32,157 nt of DNA from CAYIHX01 sp964363305 (GTDB lineage: Bacteria > Bdellovibrionota > UBA1018), in NCBI GenBank assembly GCA_964363305.1, contig CAYIHX010000040.1, positions 1 through 32,157 of the forward strand, read 5' to 3'. Of this stretch, positions 15,299 to 23,740 are shown in pieces. The notes below the pieces were generated by a model. It made no database searches. It had not been told where the DNA came from and worked only from the letters and a program-made list of their open reading frames with translations. The position numbers and the translations under genes are program-made. The first letter of the stretch is position 1. Every line of letters begins with the position of its first letter.

Positions 15299-15613
15299 CT
15301 ATCCAGCCGCCACGTAGACGACCTCGATGTTCGAGAGATACTGTTCGAGTTCGTCGATCACCGTTTCAATTTTTTGGGAGTCCTTCGTCTTGGAGGCAGC
15401 TTCAATTTCGGCTCCCAGGCTACCCATGCGGTTGAAACCATAGCCCCCGGCATTTCCCCTGAGGCGATGCCCGAGTGTCTCGAGGGTCCCAAAATCTCCG
15501 GTTTTTAGTGCCGTGCGCAACACGGGGAGTTCGATTTTCCTTTTCTCGAGAAACGGAGGGACAACCGACTTGAGTTCTTCGCTCACGGTAATGACGACTT
15601 TATTGGAACTCAT
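15299..15613 (-). CDS. Stand-alone Hpt (histidine phosphotransfer) protein
   Basis: 104 residues forming a single Hpt four-helix domain. The phosphorylatable His49 lies in the hallmark segment LGHRLRGNAGGYGF, followed by MGSLGAEIEAASK. Hpt proteins shuttle phosphate between a hybrid sensor kinase and a response regulator. Neither partner is in the window, so this is an orphan module. The N-terminus (KVVITVSEELKSVVPPFLEKRKIELPVLRTAL) is typical of a class of small Hpt proteins in deltaproteobacteria-like genomes. AGGAG precedes the ATG at good spacing. The gene faces away from the large exported protein gene. Confidence 0.87.
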   Translation of the reverse strand: MSSNKVVITVSEELKSVVPPFLEKRKIELPVLRTALKTGDFGTLETLGHRLRGNAGGYGFNRMGSLGAEIEAASKTKDSQKIETVIDELEQYLSNIEVVYVAAG

Positions 15614-15704
15614 GGGGATCTCCTGACGCTCTTGTCGTCGATTCGGAGGCCGTCGATGAGCAAAGAAATGATGAAGTCACCCCCTGGAGAGCTTCAAAAT
15701 ATAT

Positions 15705-15710
15705 TATACT
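15705..15710 (+). promoter_or_regulatory. Candidate -10 box directly before the 804-aa gene
   Basis: TATACT in an AT-rich stretch (15696-15710) ends 9 bases before the ATG at 15720. No clear -35 and no ribosome-binding site are visible, so a leaderless or short-leader transcript is possible. Weak evidence alone, but the geometry repeats that at copA and the AAA ATPase. Confidence 0.3.
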
Positions 15711-15719
15711 GAAGCATAG

Positions 15720-18134
15720 ATGACATATCCCTCTCTGTTGCTCCTCATTGGTTTTTTGGTGACCGCCCCCTTGGCGATGGCGGATACGCAGGCGTTCGAG
15801 TCGTATCTCCGGACGGTTCTTGCGCAGCGAACGGCGGCCTGTTGTCCAGGAGGAGGGTGCCGGGCTCGAGGGCTCGAGTGTCGGGAAAGGGTGGCGGCGC
15901 AGGCGGGGCTCGCCGCGGAGACCGCGCTTCACCAATTCATCGCGACCGTACCGGTGCCGATGCGTCGTCAGGTTGAGCAAGAGTGCGCTCAAAAAAAGGG
16001 AATCCTGTTTTGGGCCTGCATCGCGAACTCGAAGGTTTTGACGCAGTTTCGCCAGCTTCGGATGAAGGCGCTTTTTTTCGAGGCGACGGCGCGGGGAAAG
16101 CTCTCGCAGGAAGCAACGGCTTCGTGTCGCGATGCGGTCGAGGTTTACAAAAAAACTCCCCCGGTCATTCAGGATGAGGTGGACCGGCTGATTGAAAAGA
16201 AGATTCGACTTCCCCAGTGTCGCACCCTTTGGAGAGTGCCAGAGGGCTGGGGTGCGGTCGGCGCGGACGACTTGAGGTCGGAGGAAGATCAGTTTTTACT
16301 CAGTCGAGTGATCGGAAAGGATTTTTGGGCGTTGTGCGATCGAGCCGCACGGGAGCGGCATTCTCAGAAGGAAGTACGTTCGGCGGTGGGAACCCAGGTC
16401 CCGGAGGCGGTATCTGCCCTCTGGTTGAATTATGTTCGTGCAGCGTGCAGGTCTGAAAAACAGGGAGCAAGGGATCTGGTGCTGCGGGACTGGATGGGGG
16501 CGCTTGGATCGGGCGCCGAGTTGTCTCGTCTTGAATCATGTTTAAAAAACTCAGGAGTCGGATTCGGAGACCTGAGTCAGTCCAATTCAGGGTGTTCGGC
16601 GTTGACGAGTGAGGCCTTTGCGGACGGAGCAGAAACGTTTGAATCGGTATCCGAGGCTGAGTTCGCTCCGAAAGAGCTGTGGGACTTGACTGAAGAAAAA
16701 TCTGCAGCGCTGCGTGCGGGGTATTCGACACGTACGCTGGTCTTGCTGGCCTATTCCCGTTCACCGGAGTGGCTCGAGCTTCCGGCGGCGACTCGATCGC
16801 GAGTTTTGAAAAATCTGTATGGTCTTCGAAAGAGGGATGCCTCAGCTTGCGATGCTGGGGGTTGCGCCGCGGCGATCGAAAAAGAGCGGCTGGTCGCAGC
16901 TCAAGCGCGGCGTTATAGAATTTTGCGTGTTATTGACCAACTTTGCGGAGGGGAGGGGGCGAGCACTCTCTTGGGTGCTGTTCGCTTTGATCCGTCGCTT
17001 GCCCAGCGTCGTTGGGAGTCGGATCTGTCGTGCTCCGTTTTGAATGAGGCTTACTTTCCAATCGATCCGATTGCGACTCAAGCAAGGAAGGGAGAAGTTG
17101 AGTTGGCCCGAACCTTGGCCGTTGAGTGGGAGTTAGGCGGGGACGCGCGTCCCAGCTCGGTCGGTTGGGGCCTGGCGTGGCTAGCTTCTTCGGTGGTACC
17201 CATGGATGCCCGTGATCTCTTTCGGCCGGACAAGGCGAAGCAGTTGAGGCTTCTTGCACAGGTGGTGCCCGTACTCGCGCCTCATCTTGGCGAGTTGGTT
17301 GTCTGGCACTCGAAGCCCCCTGTTATTCGAGAGAAGCCTCAAAAAAAAGTTCACGCCTCGGTGTCGGTTCCCCGCCGTGCGCCCCCTCCTCGGGTTTCGC
17401 AGCCGCTGGCACCCCTGTCTCCTCCGTCTCCTTCGCCGCTCTTGATCGTTGAGGACGTGGAGGAAATGGATCAGCTTCTTCGCGCCTGGAGCGCGCGTGA
17501 AGCGAAGCATTTTGAATTCGCGAGGCGAGCTTTTGAGAAACTGGAAAAACAGCTTTCCACTTTGGAGCCGAAGGAGGTCGACTCGGATGGCTTTGCTGTA
17601 TTCGAGCACGATACCCGTGCGCGGTTTGTCGCGGTTTCGCAGCCGGAGGCGCGCCTGGGTCGAGCGGCATTCTTAATTGATCAATGGTTTGAACTCGATA
17701 TTTTCACGGCTGTGATCCCTGGCAAACGGGGGACCGCTGAGGGGGTTTGGGTGGTCCTGCCGCCGGGTTTGAAACACGTTCAATGGCGCGAGAGCGCCGC
17801 GCTGCCGGATCGCCTACTCGTGCTGGATTACCTTTTGTCCCATCCGGATCGTCGGACGTTGCCAGACAGTGCCGGAACAGTTGGGAAAAAATTGAGGCCG
17901 ATCGCCCTCAGCGCCTCAGCGGGCTTTTTGGAAGTACCTGCGGTTCCGGTGCAAGAGGCGGCAAAAGCAATTGCGACTCAACCTGGAATTTTGGAAAAGT
18001 TCAGAAAATTAACCTGGCCTGAGTTGAAGCCAAAATTAGAGCCTTGGCTGAACCAGGCGCAGCTCGAGGGACTTGAGAAACGAATCGCCCAGCTTGCGGA
18101 CCGTGTTAAGCTCCTGACTCAGCTTACGCAGTGA
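15720..18134 (+). CDS. Large exported protein, Cys-containing N-terminal part and degenerate kinase-like C-terminal domain
   Basis: 804 residues with a signal peptide (cleavage near AMA/DT, 21/22). Residues about 25-530 are helical with scattered cysteines (CC at 41-42, C47, C54 and later), unknown to me. A Pro/Ser linker follows (about 531-575, RAPPPRVSQPLAPLSPPSPSP), then a C-terminal domain (about 590-804). That domain recalls HipA/FAM20C-like kinases: DGFAVFEHDTRARFVA (compare DGxxxVFK), then EARLGRAAFLIDQWFELDIFTAV (compare ExxAYxLDxxLGLxxVP), then LLVLDYLLSHPDR (compare FDYLIGNxDRHxxN). Yet the catalytic Asn and the metal-binding Asp after it (IALSASAGF in place of an ID-type motif) are lost. 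If the match is right it is a secreted pseudokinase. No family name can be given with confidence. Confidence 0.8.
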   Translation: MTYPSLLLLIGFLVTAPLAMADTQAFESYLRTVLAQRTAACCPGGGCRARGLECRERVAAQAGLAAETALHQFIATVPVPMRRQVEQECAQKKGILFWACIANSKVLTQFRQLRMKALFFEATARGKLSQEATASCRDAVEVYKKTPPVIQDEVDRLIEKKIRLPQCRTLWRVPEGWGAVGADDLRSEEDQFLLSRVIGKDFWALCDRAARERHSQKEVRSAVGTQVPEAVSALWLNYVRAACRSEKQGARDLVLRDWMGALGSGAELSRLESCLKNSGVGFGDLSQSNSGCSALTSEAFADGAETFESVSEAEFAPKELWDLTEEKSAALRAGYSTRTLVLLAYSRSPEWLELPAATRSRVLKNLYGLRKRDASACDAGGCAAAIEKERLVAAQARRYRILRVIDQLCGGEGASTLLGAVRFDPSLAQRRWESDLSCSVLNEAYFPIDPIATQARKGEVELARTLAVEWELGGDARPSSVGWGLAWLASSVVPMDARDLFRPDKAKQLRLLAQVVPVLAPHLGELVVWHSKPPVIREKPQKKVHASVSVPRRAPPPRVSQPLAPLSPPSPSPLLIVEDVEEMDQLLRAWSAREAKHFEFARRAFEKLEKQLSTLEPKEVDSDGFAVFEHDTRARFVAVSQPEARLGRAAFLIDQWFELDIFTAVIPGKRGTAEGVWVVLPPGLKHVQWRESAALPDRLLVLDYLLSHPDRRTLPDSAGTVGKKLRPIALSASAGFLEVPAVPVQEAAKAIATQPGILEKFRKLTWPELKPKLEPWLNQAQLEGLEKRIAQLADRVKLLTQLTQ

Positions 18135-18144
18135 GTGCGGAAGG

Positions 18145-19293
18145 TTAGCCTGCCTTTTTCAGAGCATGATCGAGCTGGACGCTTTGATCGTTCTGGAAAC
18201 CCGAGGACCCTGCTCCGAAGCGAAGATTTCGCTCGAAATCGGAGGGATTCGTCGAGGCCTCTTTGGCGGCTTCGAGCGAGATCTGTTCGCTCCGATAGAG
18301 CTCGACGAGGTGCTGTTCGAAAGTCATTCCGCCCAGCGGAGAGCCGGCCTGTTTAGAAATGAGATCGCCGATCTGGCCGGTGAGCTGTGGGTTGGCGATG
18401 CACTCCTGAATTCCGCTGTTCACTACCATGATTTCCTGGGCGGCGAGCAGCCCTTTGCCGGTTTTTTTTTGGATGAGCCGCTGACTCACCGTCGCGATTA
18501 AATTATCGGCGAGCCGCAGCCGAACCATGTGCTGCTCGCTGGGAGGGAAGACGGCGACGAGGCGCCCGATGGTTTTGATCGCGTCGGTGGTGTGGACGGT
18601 CGAGAGGACGAGATGCCCGGTTTCGGCGGCCTTGAGAGCGATGTCGATCGTCTCCGGATCGCGCATTTCGCCTACGAGGATAACGTCGGGATCTTGGCGA
18701 AGCGCTGCTCGAAGCGCCATAGCGAAGGAATCGGTATCACGACCCACTTCCCGCTGCGTGATCCGCGCGCGGATGGGAGTATGGATAAACTCAATCGGGT
18801 CTTCGATGGTTAAAATATGGACGGGGCTGTGCGCGTTGATCGTGTGGACCATTGCAGCTAGAGTTGAACTTTTTCCTGAGCCTGTGGCACCGGTCACCAG
18901 AATGAGCCCTCTTTGCATGGCGGCGATGTGCTTGAGTACCGGCGGGAGGCCGAGCTGCTCGATGGAGGGAATTTTTGAGGGGATGACCCGCAGGATCGCC
19001 CCCTTGTGCCCCTGGTGGCTGAAAATATTGAAGCGAAAGCGGCAAAGGTTCTTCACTTCGAAAGAGCCGTCGTAGTCGCGCAGAGTCGCCGCGGTTTTGG
19101 TCGCGAGAGATGGGTCTGCGATCATGGCCTTGAGAATGGTGTCGATATCAGTCTCAGTGAGGGGGGGCGCCTTGACGTTGACGAGCTCTCCCCGAATGCG
19201 AAGCGCCGGCGGGGTGGATGGGCTGAGGTGAATGTCGCTCGCGCCGTGTTGAACCGCGGCTGTCAAAAGTTGGACGAATTGCGCTTGGTCCAC
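18145..19293 (-). CDS. pilT: Type IV pilus retraction ATPase, PilT/PilU family
   Basis: 382 residues from GTG at 19293 (MDQAQFVQLL), chosen because AGGTG lies 5-6 bases before it and the extension further upstream has no family resemblance. Order: PilT N-domain ASDIHLSPSTPPALRIRGEL, Walker A GATGSGKS (135-142), Asp box HILTIEDPIEFIH, Walker B PDVILVGEMRDPET, His box TGHLVLSTVHTTDA. It is a hexameric cytoplasmic ATPase that depolymerises type IV pili. The C-terminal end, GGMTFEQHLVELYRSEQISLEAAKEAS, looks more like PilU (GMQTFDQAL...) than PilT, so it may be the accessory retraction ATPase. No other pilus gene is in the window. It ends 10 bases from the convergent 804-aa gene. Confidence 0.92.
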   Translation of the reverse strand: MDQAQFVQLLTAAVQHGASDIHLSPSTPPALRIRGELVNVKAPPLTETDIDTILKAMIADPSLATKTAATLRDYDGSFEVKNLCRFRFNIFSHQGHKGAILRVIPSKIPSIEQLGLPPVLKHIAAMQRGLILVTGATGSGKSSTLAAMVHTINAHSPVHILTIEDPIEFIHTPIRARITQREVGRDTDSFAMALRAALRQDPDVILVGEMRDPETIDIALKAAETGHLVLSTVHTTDAIKTIGRLVAVFPPSEQHMVRLRLADNLIATVSQRLIQKKTGKGLLAAQEIMVVNSGIQECIANPQLTGQIGDLISKQAGSPLGGMTFEQHLVELYRSEQISLEAAKEASTNPSDFERNLRFGAGSSGFQNDQSVQLDHALKKAG

Positions 19294-19346
19294 CGTGCAC
19301 CTCGAATGCCTATCGGCGCACCTCCGCGAAACTGAAATAGTAGAGC

Positions 19347-21101
19347 TTAGCGCCGAAACACGGGATAGAGCCCGTAGCGCTCGTCCCACGAGGGATGGCG
19401 GCGGTAAAAAAATTCGAGACGTTTCTCGGGGCTTTTTGCGAACTCCGGATCGCTGGCGAGGAGAGCCTCGAATTCAGTCTTCAGGAAGGGTTGCTCGGCG
19501 ATCAGCTTCTCCGCGACGGCCTCCGTCACATAGTTTTCCATGTATTCTTTCCGCTCGAAGGCGGAGTTGAAGAAGCCCCACGCGAGCCAGGAATCAGGAG
19601 CCTGTGGCTCCAGAAGCTGCATCACCAGGCGAGCAAGCGGCTGATCGATGGGAACCCACAGAGAACCTGCGGGTAGGGTGCGGTTTTCACTTCTCCAGCT
19701 GCCTTCAATCTTTGAGATTCGAGTCCGCCCCTCGTAGGGCTTGGCCCCGAATTCGAGTTTTTCGGATCGAAACGTGTCAACCCACACGTTTTTTTCCTCC
19801 AGCTTCAGCGGCTGGAAACGAATCCCATGGAGTCGCAGCCGGGGTGCCGCCCATTCCGCATGGGAGGCCGGGATGACGTAGCCGCCCTTTGGGGCGGTGA
19901 CGAGCTGGAGTGGCCTCGTTTCGTCGTAGAAAGGCATCTTCCAGGTCTGTGGCTTCGCGGGGCTATAGGTGATCCGAAGCTGCCCCGAGATCGGGGAGGG
20001 CTTTCGTTCGTATGCGTAGCCAGGGAATTCAATTTCACGATTCCGTTGCGTATGCCCGAAGTCGAGCGGGATTTTCGCGCGCGCCGTTTTTTTTGCTTCC
20101 TCGGAAAGCGTCTGCGCGGATAATTTTTCCCAGCCGCGAGCCTGGTCGAACGCCATCGCGACGAGTCCCTCGAGCGCGTCTCGCGTGGCGTGGACTCGAT
20201 CGTTATAGGGCTTGTAAGAGTGTGTTTCGATCAGGACGCCGATTTTTCTACGCAGTGCCCAGTAGGCTTGGGAAAAGCGCGGTGGGGACGGAATGGCCTC
20301 GATGCCCGAGGCTGGATTGTCGCGCTCGATAAAATCGGGGTAAAAAGGGAGCGCGAGATTTCCCTTTTTTTTGAGGAGGGCGACGAGTTGATTTTGCAGG
20401 CGTTCGCCCGCGGCGCGGAGCGGTTCGGGTTCGGCCAGCGCGCGGAGGCTGGGCGCGACGATCGCACTGATGTTGGGCTGGAAATCAGCTCCGTCGGTGG
20501 TGTGAAGGTCGATCACCAGAATGGGATTTTTCGGAATCAGATACTGCAAAAGTTGGCGCATCTCTAGGCTGTCGGCCTTCAGCCAGTCGCGATTGAGGTT
20601 GAGATTCTGGGACGTCACTCGCCAACCCATCTCCTCGGGGCCGTTCTGGTTCGGGCGATTGTTCGCGGAGAAGCGTTCATGGCCGTCGATGTTGAGCACC
20701 GGGACGAAGATGAGTCGAAGCCCTTGCAGCCAGGAAAGTTTGACGTCTGGCGATTCCCCCCGGAGGAGCTGTCGAAGGAAGAGAAATCCGGCGTCTTTCC
20801 CTTCGATTTCACCGGCGTGTATACCGCCCTGAAAATAGACGGTGGGCGTATCTTTCGCAGCCTGGGACGAGCTCACTTCGAGCGCCAGCATCGGCCGGCT
20901 TTCTGGCGTCGTTCCGAATTTCACGCATTTGACGAACTTCGGGTAAATCTTTTCGAATCGCTGGCAAAGGTCGATCGTTTCGGCGTAGCGCCCGGTTTTT
21001 TTCCAGGCGGATTTTTCCGCTACCGTCATGAGATCGTCGCCTCCTGCGAAGGCTGACGGGAGCAAGAGCGCCGAGGCCATTATGAATCTGAGAATTTTCA
21101 T
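19347..21101 (-). CDS. Secreted M14 family zinc carboxypeptidase
   Basis: 584 residues from ATG at 21101 (MKILRFIMASALLLPSAFAGG, signal peptide); a GTG at 21119 in the same frame is an alternative start. M14 zinc motif: His95 and Glu98 in GGIHAGEIEGKD, with VLNIDGHERF and NLNRDW in the substrate pocket, the second His in LVIDLHTTDG, and the catalytic Glu in VLIETHSYKPY. The peptidase domain covers about residues 25-340; the remaining 240 residues are beta-rich and unassigned, as in other large bacterial M14 proteins. Probably a periplasmic or secreted peptidase. The PilT/PilU gene starts 53 bases downstream on the same strand, so the two may be cotranscribed, without an obvious functional link. 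Confidence 0.9.
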   Translation of the reverse strand: MKILRFIMASALLLPSAFAGGDDLMTVAEKSAWKKTGRYAETIDLCQRFEKIYPKFVKCVKFGTTPESRPMLALEVSSSQAAKDTPTVYFQGGIHAGEIEGKDAGFLFLRQLLRGESPDVKLSWLQGLRLIFVPVLNIDGHERFSANNRPNQNGPEEMGWRVTSQNLNLNRDWLKADSLEMRQLLQYLIPKNPILVIDLHTTDGADFQPNISAIVAPSLRALAEPEPLRAAGERLQNQLVALLKKKGNLALPFYPDFIERDNPASGIEAIPSPPRFSQAYWALRRKIGVLIETHSYKPYNDRVHATRDALEGLVAMAFDQARGWEKLSAQTLSEEAKKTARAKIPLDFGHTQRNREIEFPGYAYERKPSPISGQLRITYSPAKPQTWKMPFYDETRPLQLVTAPKGGYVIPASHAEWAAPRLRLHGIRFQPLKLEEKNVWVDTFRSEKLEFGAKPYEGRTRISKIEGSWRSENRTLPAGSLWVPIDQPLARLVMQLLEPQAPDSWLAWGFFNSAFERKEYMENYVTEAVAEKLIAEQPFLKTEFEALLASDPEFAKSPEKRLEFFYRRHPSWDERYGLYPVFRR

Positions 21102-21182
21102 ATGCGTCAAGATTGACACATTCCCTGCGTCATTAAAAACAGGGATGATAGAACTGAGATTCGTGTCTCAAAAAGGGGTTTT

Positions 21183-22979
21183 ATGGGGTTTCAAAGGTCG
21201 GACGCGGGGCGTTTATTCTTATTGGGCTTCGGGATGCTTTTGGGAGCGGGCTGCTCCTCCGATCCGGCACCGACGGAGCAACTCCCCCTTGAAAATGAGC
21301 CAAAGTATACGATCGGGAATCCGGCTCGCCCGAGAGATCCGTTGGGTGGTGATCCAACAGGTCCTTCCGATCCATCGAGTCCTTCTGCTCCATCTGGTCC
21401 ACCCAGTCCTTCGGCCACATTGTTGCCGCCGGGAACGTTGGTTCCACCGGGCATCGTACCGCCGTCGGGGACATTCAGGGCTTCTCCTGGCGAGGTGAGT
21501 GGCCTGGTTCTCGTGGACGGGCGCTACGTTGACCCACAGTCGGTGACCTGGACCGTGAGTTCTGCTCAGTTCCATCGCGTTGACCCGCATCGTTCATGCG
21601 CGGTGAACCTTCTGAACCAGCAGCAGTGTTGGGCGCAGGCCAGCGGGACTGGCGTGGGTGCTGCGCAGAATCCGGTCGTCGGGCGCAAGATGGTTTCAGT
21701 CGCAGTTGAAAATGATACGGAGGTCGCCAGTGGTGTGCGCGCGCCGACTTTTCAGTGCGCGATCATGAAGGTAGTCGCGAATGGATATACCGAGGTCTAT
21801 TGCGCCGGTTCTCAGCCTTCCCCGGTTCTCGGTCCGGATGCTCCCCAAGGTTCGGGGGCCGTGGTGTCGATGAACAGTTGGTATCGCGTTCGGATGCCCC
21901 AGAACCGACCGGTCGTTCAACTCGTGACCGGTCGGGGCCACGCCTGTGCGCGAACTGACGAGAATCAGGTTTATTGCTGGGGTTGGAATCAATACGGCCA
22001 GCTCGGAGCGGTGCTTCCTGGGGGCGGGACTTCGACGAATCGCCCGGTGGTTGTCATGAATGGCTCAGTCCCTCAGCTTGCGTTGGATGTCGCCGCCTCA
22101 GGGCAGCTCACCTGTACGGTCCAAAGAGGCGGAACTTTCCATCCTGGGTACGACATGCCCGATGCGGACGGAGCCGTTCGCTGCTTTGGGTCGGTTCGTG
22201 CCTGGAATGGCGGGGCATATCGTTTCATAGCGGGCGAATTCGGAGTGCACGGACTAGCTGTCGTGCCGGGAACCGCCGGGTGGGCGCTGACCGGAGGCGG
22301 AAGGTCCGCGACTTGGGAGGCCCCTTCCGATGCCGGGTATGGAGCGGGACTGGTTGCCTCCGATGTGGAGATGACGGAGGACGCCGGTTGCGCGATTCGG
22401 CAGCGGGACGGTCGCGTTTTCTGCTGGCGCATTTGGGACGGAGGCCACCCGATCCAATCGAGTACCGGAGTGCTGCAAATGAACGCGAAAGAGCTGCTGC
22501 CGATCGACGGCTCGTTGACTCCGTTGGTCGCCCAATCGCTGACCGTGGCAAACGGTTTGGCCTGCGCGGTGAATCCCTCAAACCTGCTGTACTGTTGGGG
22601 GGGGCAAGGCGCGGCTTTCGGAGTGGCGGGGAGCAAGATTTCGGCTTTACTGCCTATTTCTAGGCTTTATTTCTCGAAGTACGTGCCCTACTTCGTGAAT
22701 CGGCAGCCGACGCTGGCTACCGGGGTCTCGATTGTGGGTCTTTCCTCGAAGGGGATCGACGACAGTTTTGCCACGGCGTCTCCAGGGAGTTCGGCATCGG
22801 GGTTCTCCATGTGCGCCGCCACCTCGGATAGTCGGGTATTCTGCTATGGCTATGGCGCGGATGGCGTTGCGCAGCCGTCGATCACCGGCATGGCGAACGA
22901 AATCTCACTGACTCGCTCGGCGCTCTACGTGCCCGAGCCGATTTTTAGCGCGCCGAGGGTATTGCCTTCGGGGCTCTAG
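21183..22979 (+). CDS. Lipoprotein with RCC1-type beta-propeller repeats
   Basis: 598 residues. A lipoprotein signal (LLGAGC, Cys24) is followed by a Pro/Gly/Ser-rich tether (about 45-100, with GPSDPSSPSAPSG-like runs), then repeats of the bacterial RCC1 type. At least seven repeats carry a paired-cysteine strand: SCAV...QQCWAQ, QCAI...VYCAG, ACARTDENQVYCWGWNQYGQLG, LTCTV...VRCFG, GCAIRQRDGRVFCWR, ACAVNPSNLLYCWGG, MCAATSDSRVFCYGYG. Paired Cys (one disulfide per blade) is common in such proteins. A seven-bladed propeller on a flexible stalk at the outer membrane is the likely structure; ligand unknown. An AAAGGGG ribosome-binding site precedes the ATG. Its last four bases overlap the convergent gene. 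Confidence 0.88.
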   Translation: MGFQRSDAGRLFLLGFGMLLGAGCSSDPAPTEQLPLENEPKYTIGNPARPRDPLGGDPTGPSDPSSPSAPSGPPSPSATLLPPGTLVPPGIVPPSGTFRASPGEVSGLVLVDGRYVDPQSVTWTVSSAQFHRVDPHRSCAVNLLNQQQCWAQASGTGVGAAQNPVVGRKMVSVAVENDTEVASGVRAPTFQCAIMKVVANGYTEVYCAGSQPSPVLGPDAPQGSGAVVSMNSWYRVRMPQNRPVVQLVTGRGHACARTDENQVYCWGWNQYGQLGAVLPGGGTSTNRPVVVMNGSVPQLALDVAASGQLTCTVQRGGTFHPGYDMPDADGAVRCFGSVRAWNGGAYRFIAGEFGVHGLAVVPGTAGWALTGGGRSATWEAPSDAGYGAGLVASDVEMTEDAGCAIRQRDGRVFCWRIWDGGHPIQSSTGVLQMNAKELLPIDGSLTPLVAQSLTVANGLACAVNPSNLLYCWGGQGAAFGVAGSKISALLPISRLYFSKYVPYFVNRQPTLATGVSIVGLSSKGIDDSFATASPGSSASGFSMCAATSDSRVFCYGYGADGVAQPSITGMANEISLTRSALYVPEPIFSAPRVLPSGL

Positions 22980-23665
22980 TTTCCTGAAGCCGGAGTCCGG
23001 TCGCGTTGTTCGGCGCGAAGGGCTTCGATACTGGCCATGAGGGTGAGTCGCTCGGACTCGTTTTCGGCGTTCTCGATTTCTTTTTTGAGAATGCTTTCGA
23101 GTTCGGAGTAGCGCCCGGTCTTGCGCGTGAGGCTGATGGCGAGCTTGACGATCTCCATGCGGGATTGTGGGTAGGAGCTGGGAACTTTAGGAAGGGTATC
23201 GAGCAGGGCGTTGAGGTAGTTCTCGGGAGATTGGTCGATTCTTTTTTGGATGGCCTCGAGCTGGTCGAGGTTTTCGGGCGCCGCTGATCCCGCTCGCGAG
23301 AGAAACTGAATGTCCGAAGGCAGAGTGGAGGTTTCGGAAAAATTGCGAGAGGAATGGAACGCCTCCTGCAAAATCTGGAACTCGAGGGAACTTGTTCGCG
23401 AAATTGTGTCGCGGCGTAGATCCTCTCGTGAGGCGTTTTTGACGGGGATTCGCGAGATCCCCTTTTTTTCTTCGAGGAAGCGGGCCATCTCCATCGTATG
23501 TAGGGCGAGGGCAGTCGGAGCGGGCGGGGGGCTGGCTTGAGCCGCGTACGCGAGCGGCAAGGGGGGGCGGGAATAAAAAATCAGGGTCGCCATTCCCACC
23601 GGCGTCGTGAACAGGCACAGCGCGAGCAGCCAAACTCGAGTTTCGGGATCGTTGTGAGAATCCAT
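22976..23665 (-). CDS. Membrane-anchored protein of unknown function
   Basis: 229 residues: a short cytoplasmic start (MDSHNDPETRV), one membrane helix (about 12-31, WLLALCLFTTPVGMATLIFY), a Pro/Ala-rich stretch (PPLPLAYAAQASPPPAPTALAL) and a mostly helical, charged periplasmic part. The C-terminal 90 residues (NLDQLEAIQKRIDQSPENYLNALLDTL through RYSELESILKKEIENAENESERLTLMASIEAL) have the spacing of two or three TPR-like helix pairs, but no consensus match is clear. No homologue recognised. The stop overlaps the RCC1 lipoprotein gene end to end. Start supported by the membrane segment only. Confidence 0.78.
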   Translation of the reverse strand: MDSHNDPETRVWLLALCLFTTPVGMATLIFYSRPPLPLAYAAQASPPPAPTALALHTMEMARFLEEKKGISRIPVKNASREDLRRDTISRTSSLEFQILQEAFHSSRNFSETSTLPSDIQFLSRAGSAAPENLDQLEAIQKRIDQSPENYLNALLDTLPKVPSSYPQSRMEIVKLAISLTRKTGRYSELESILKKEIENAENESERLTLMASIEALRAEQRDRTPASGN

Positions 23666-23740
23666 CCTTCTTCACGTCGGGAGGAAGGCGGGTTTTCTTG
23701 AGGGGGAGCGAGGTAGGGCCGCTCCCAGGTGCCGCGTCGA

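Noticed and set aside
21354..21440. Short-period DNA repeat in the RCC1 lipoprotein gene
   Set aside because: The repetition comes from codons for a Pro/Ser/Gly-rich stalk and is not an independent DNA element.
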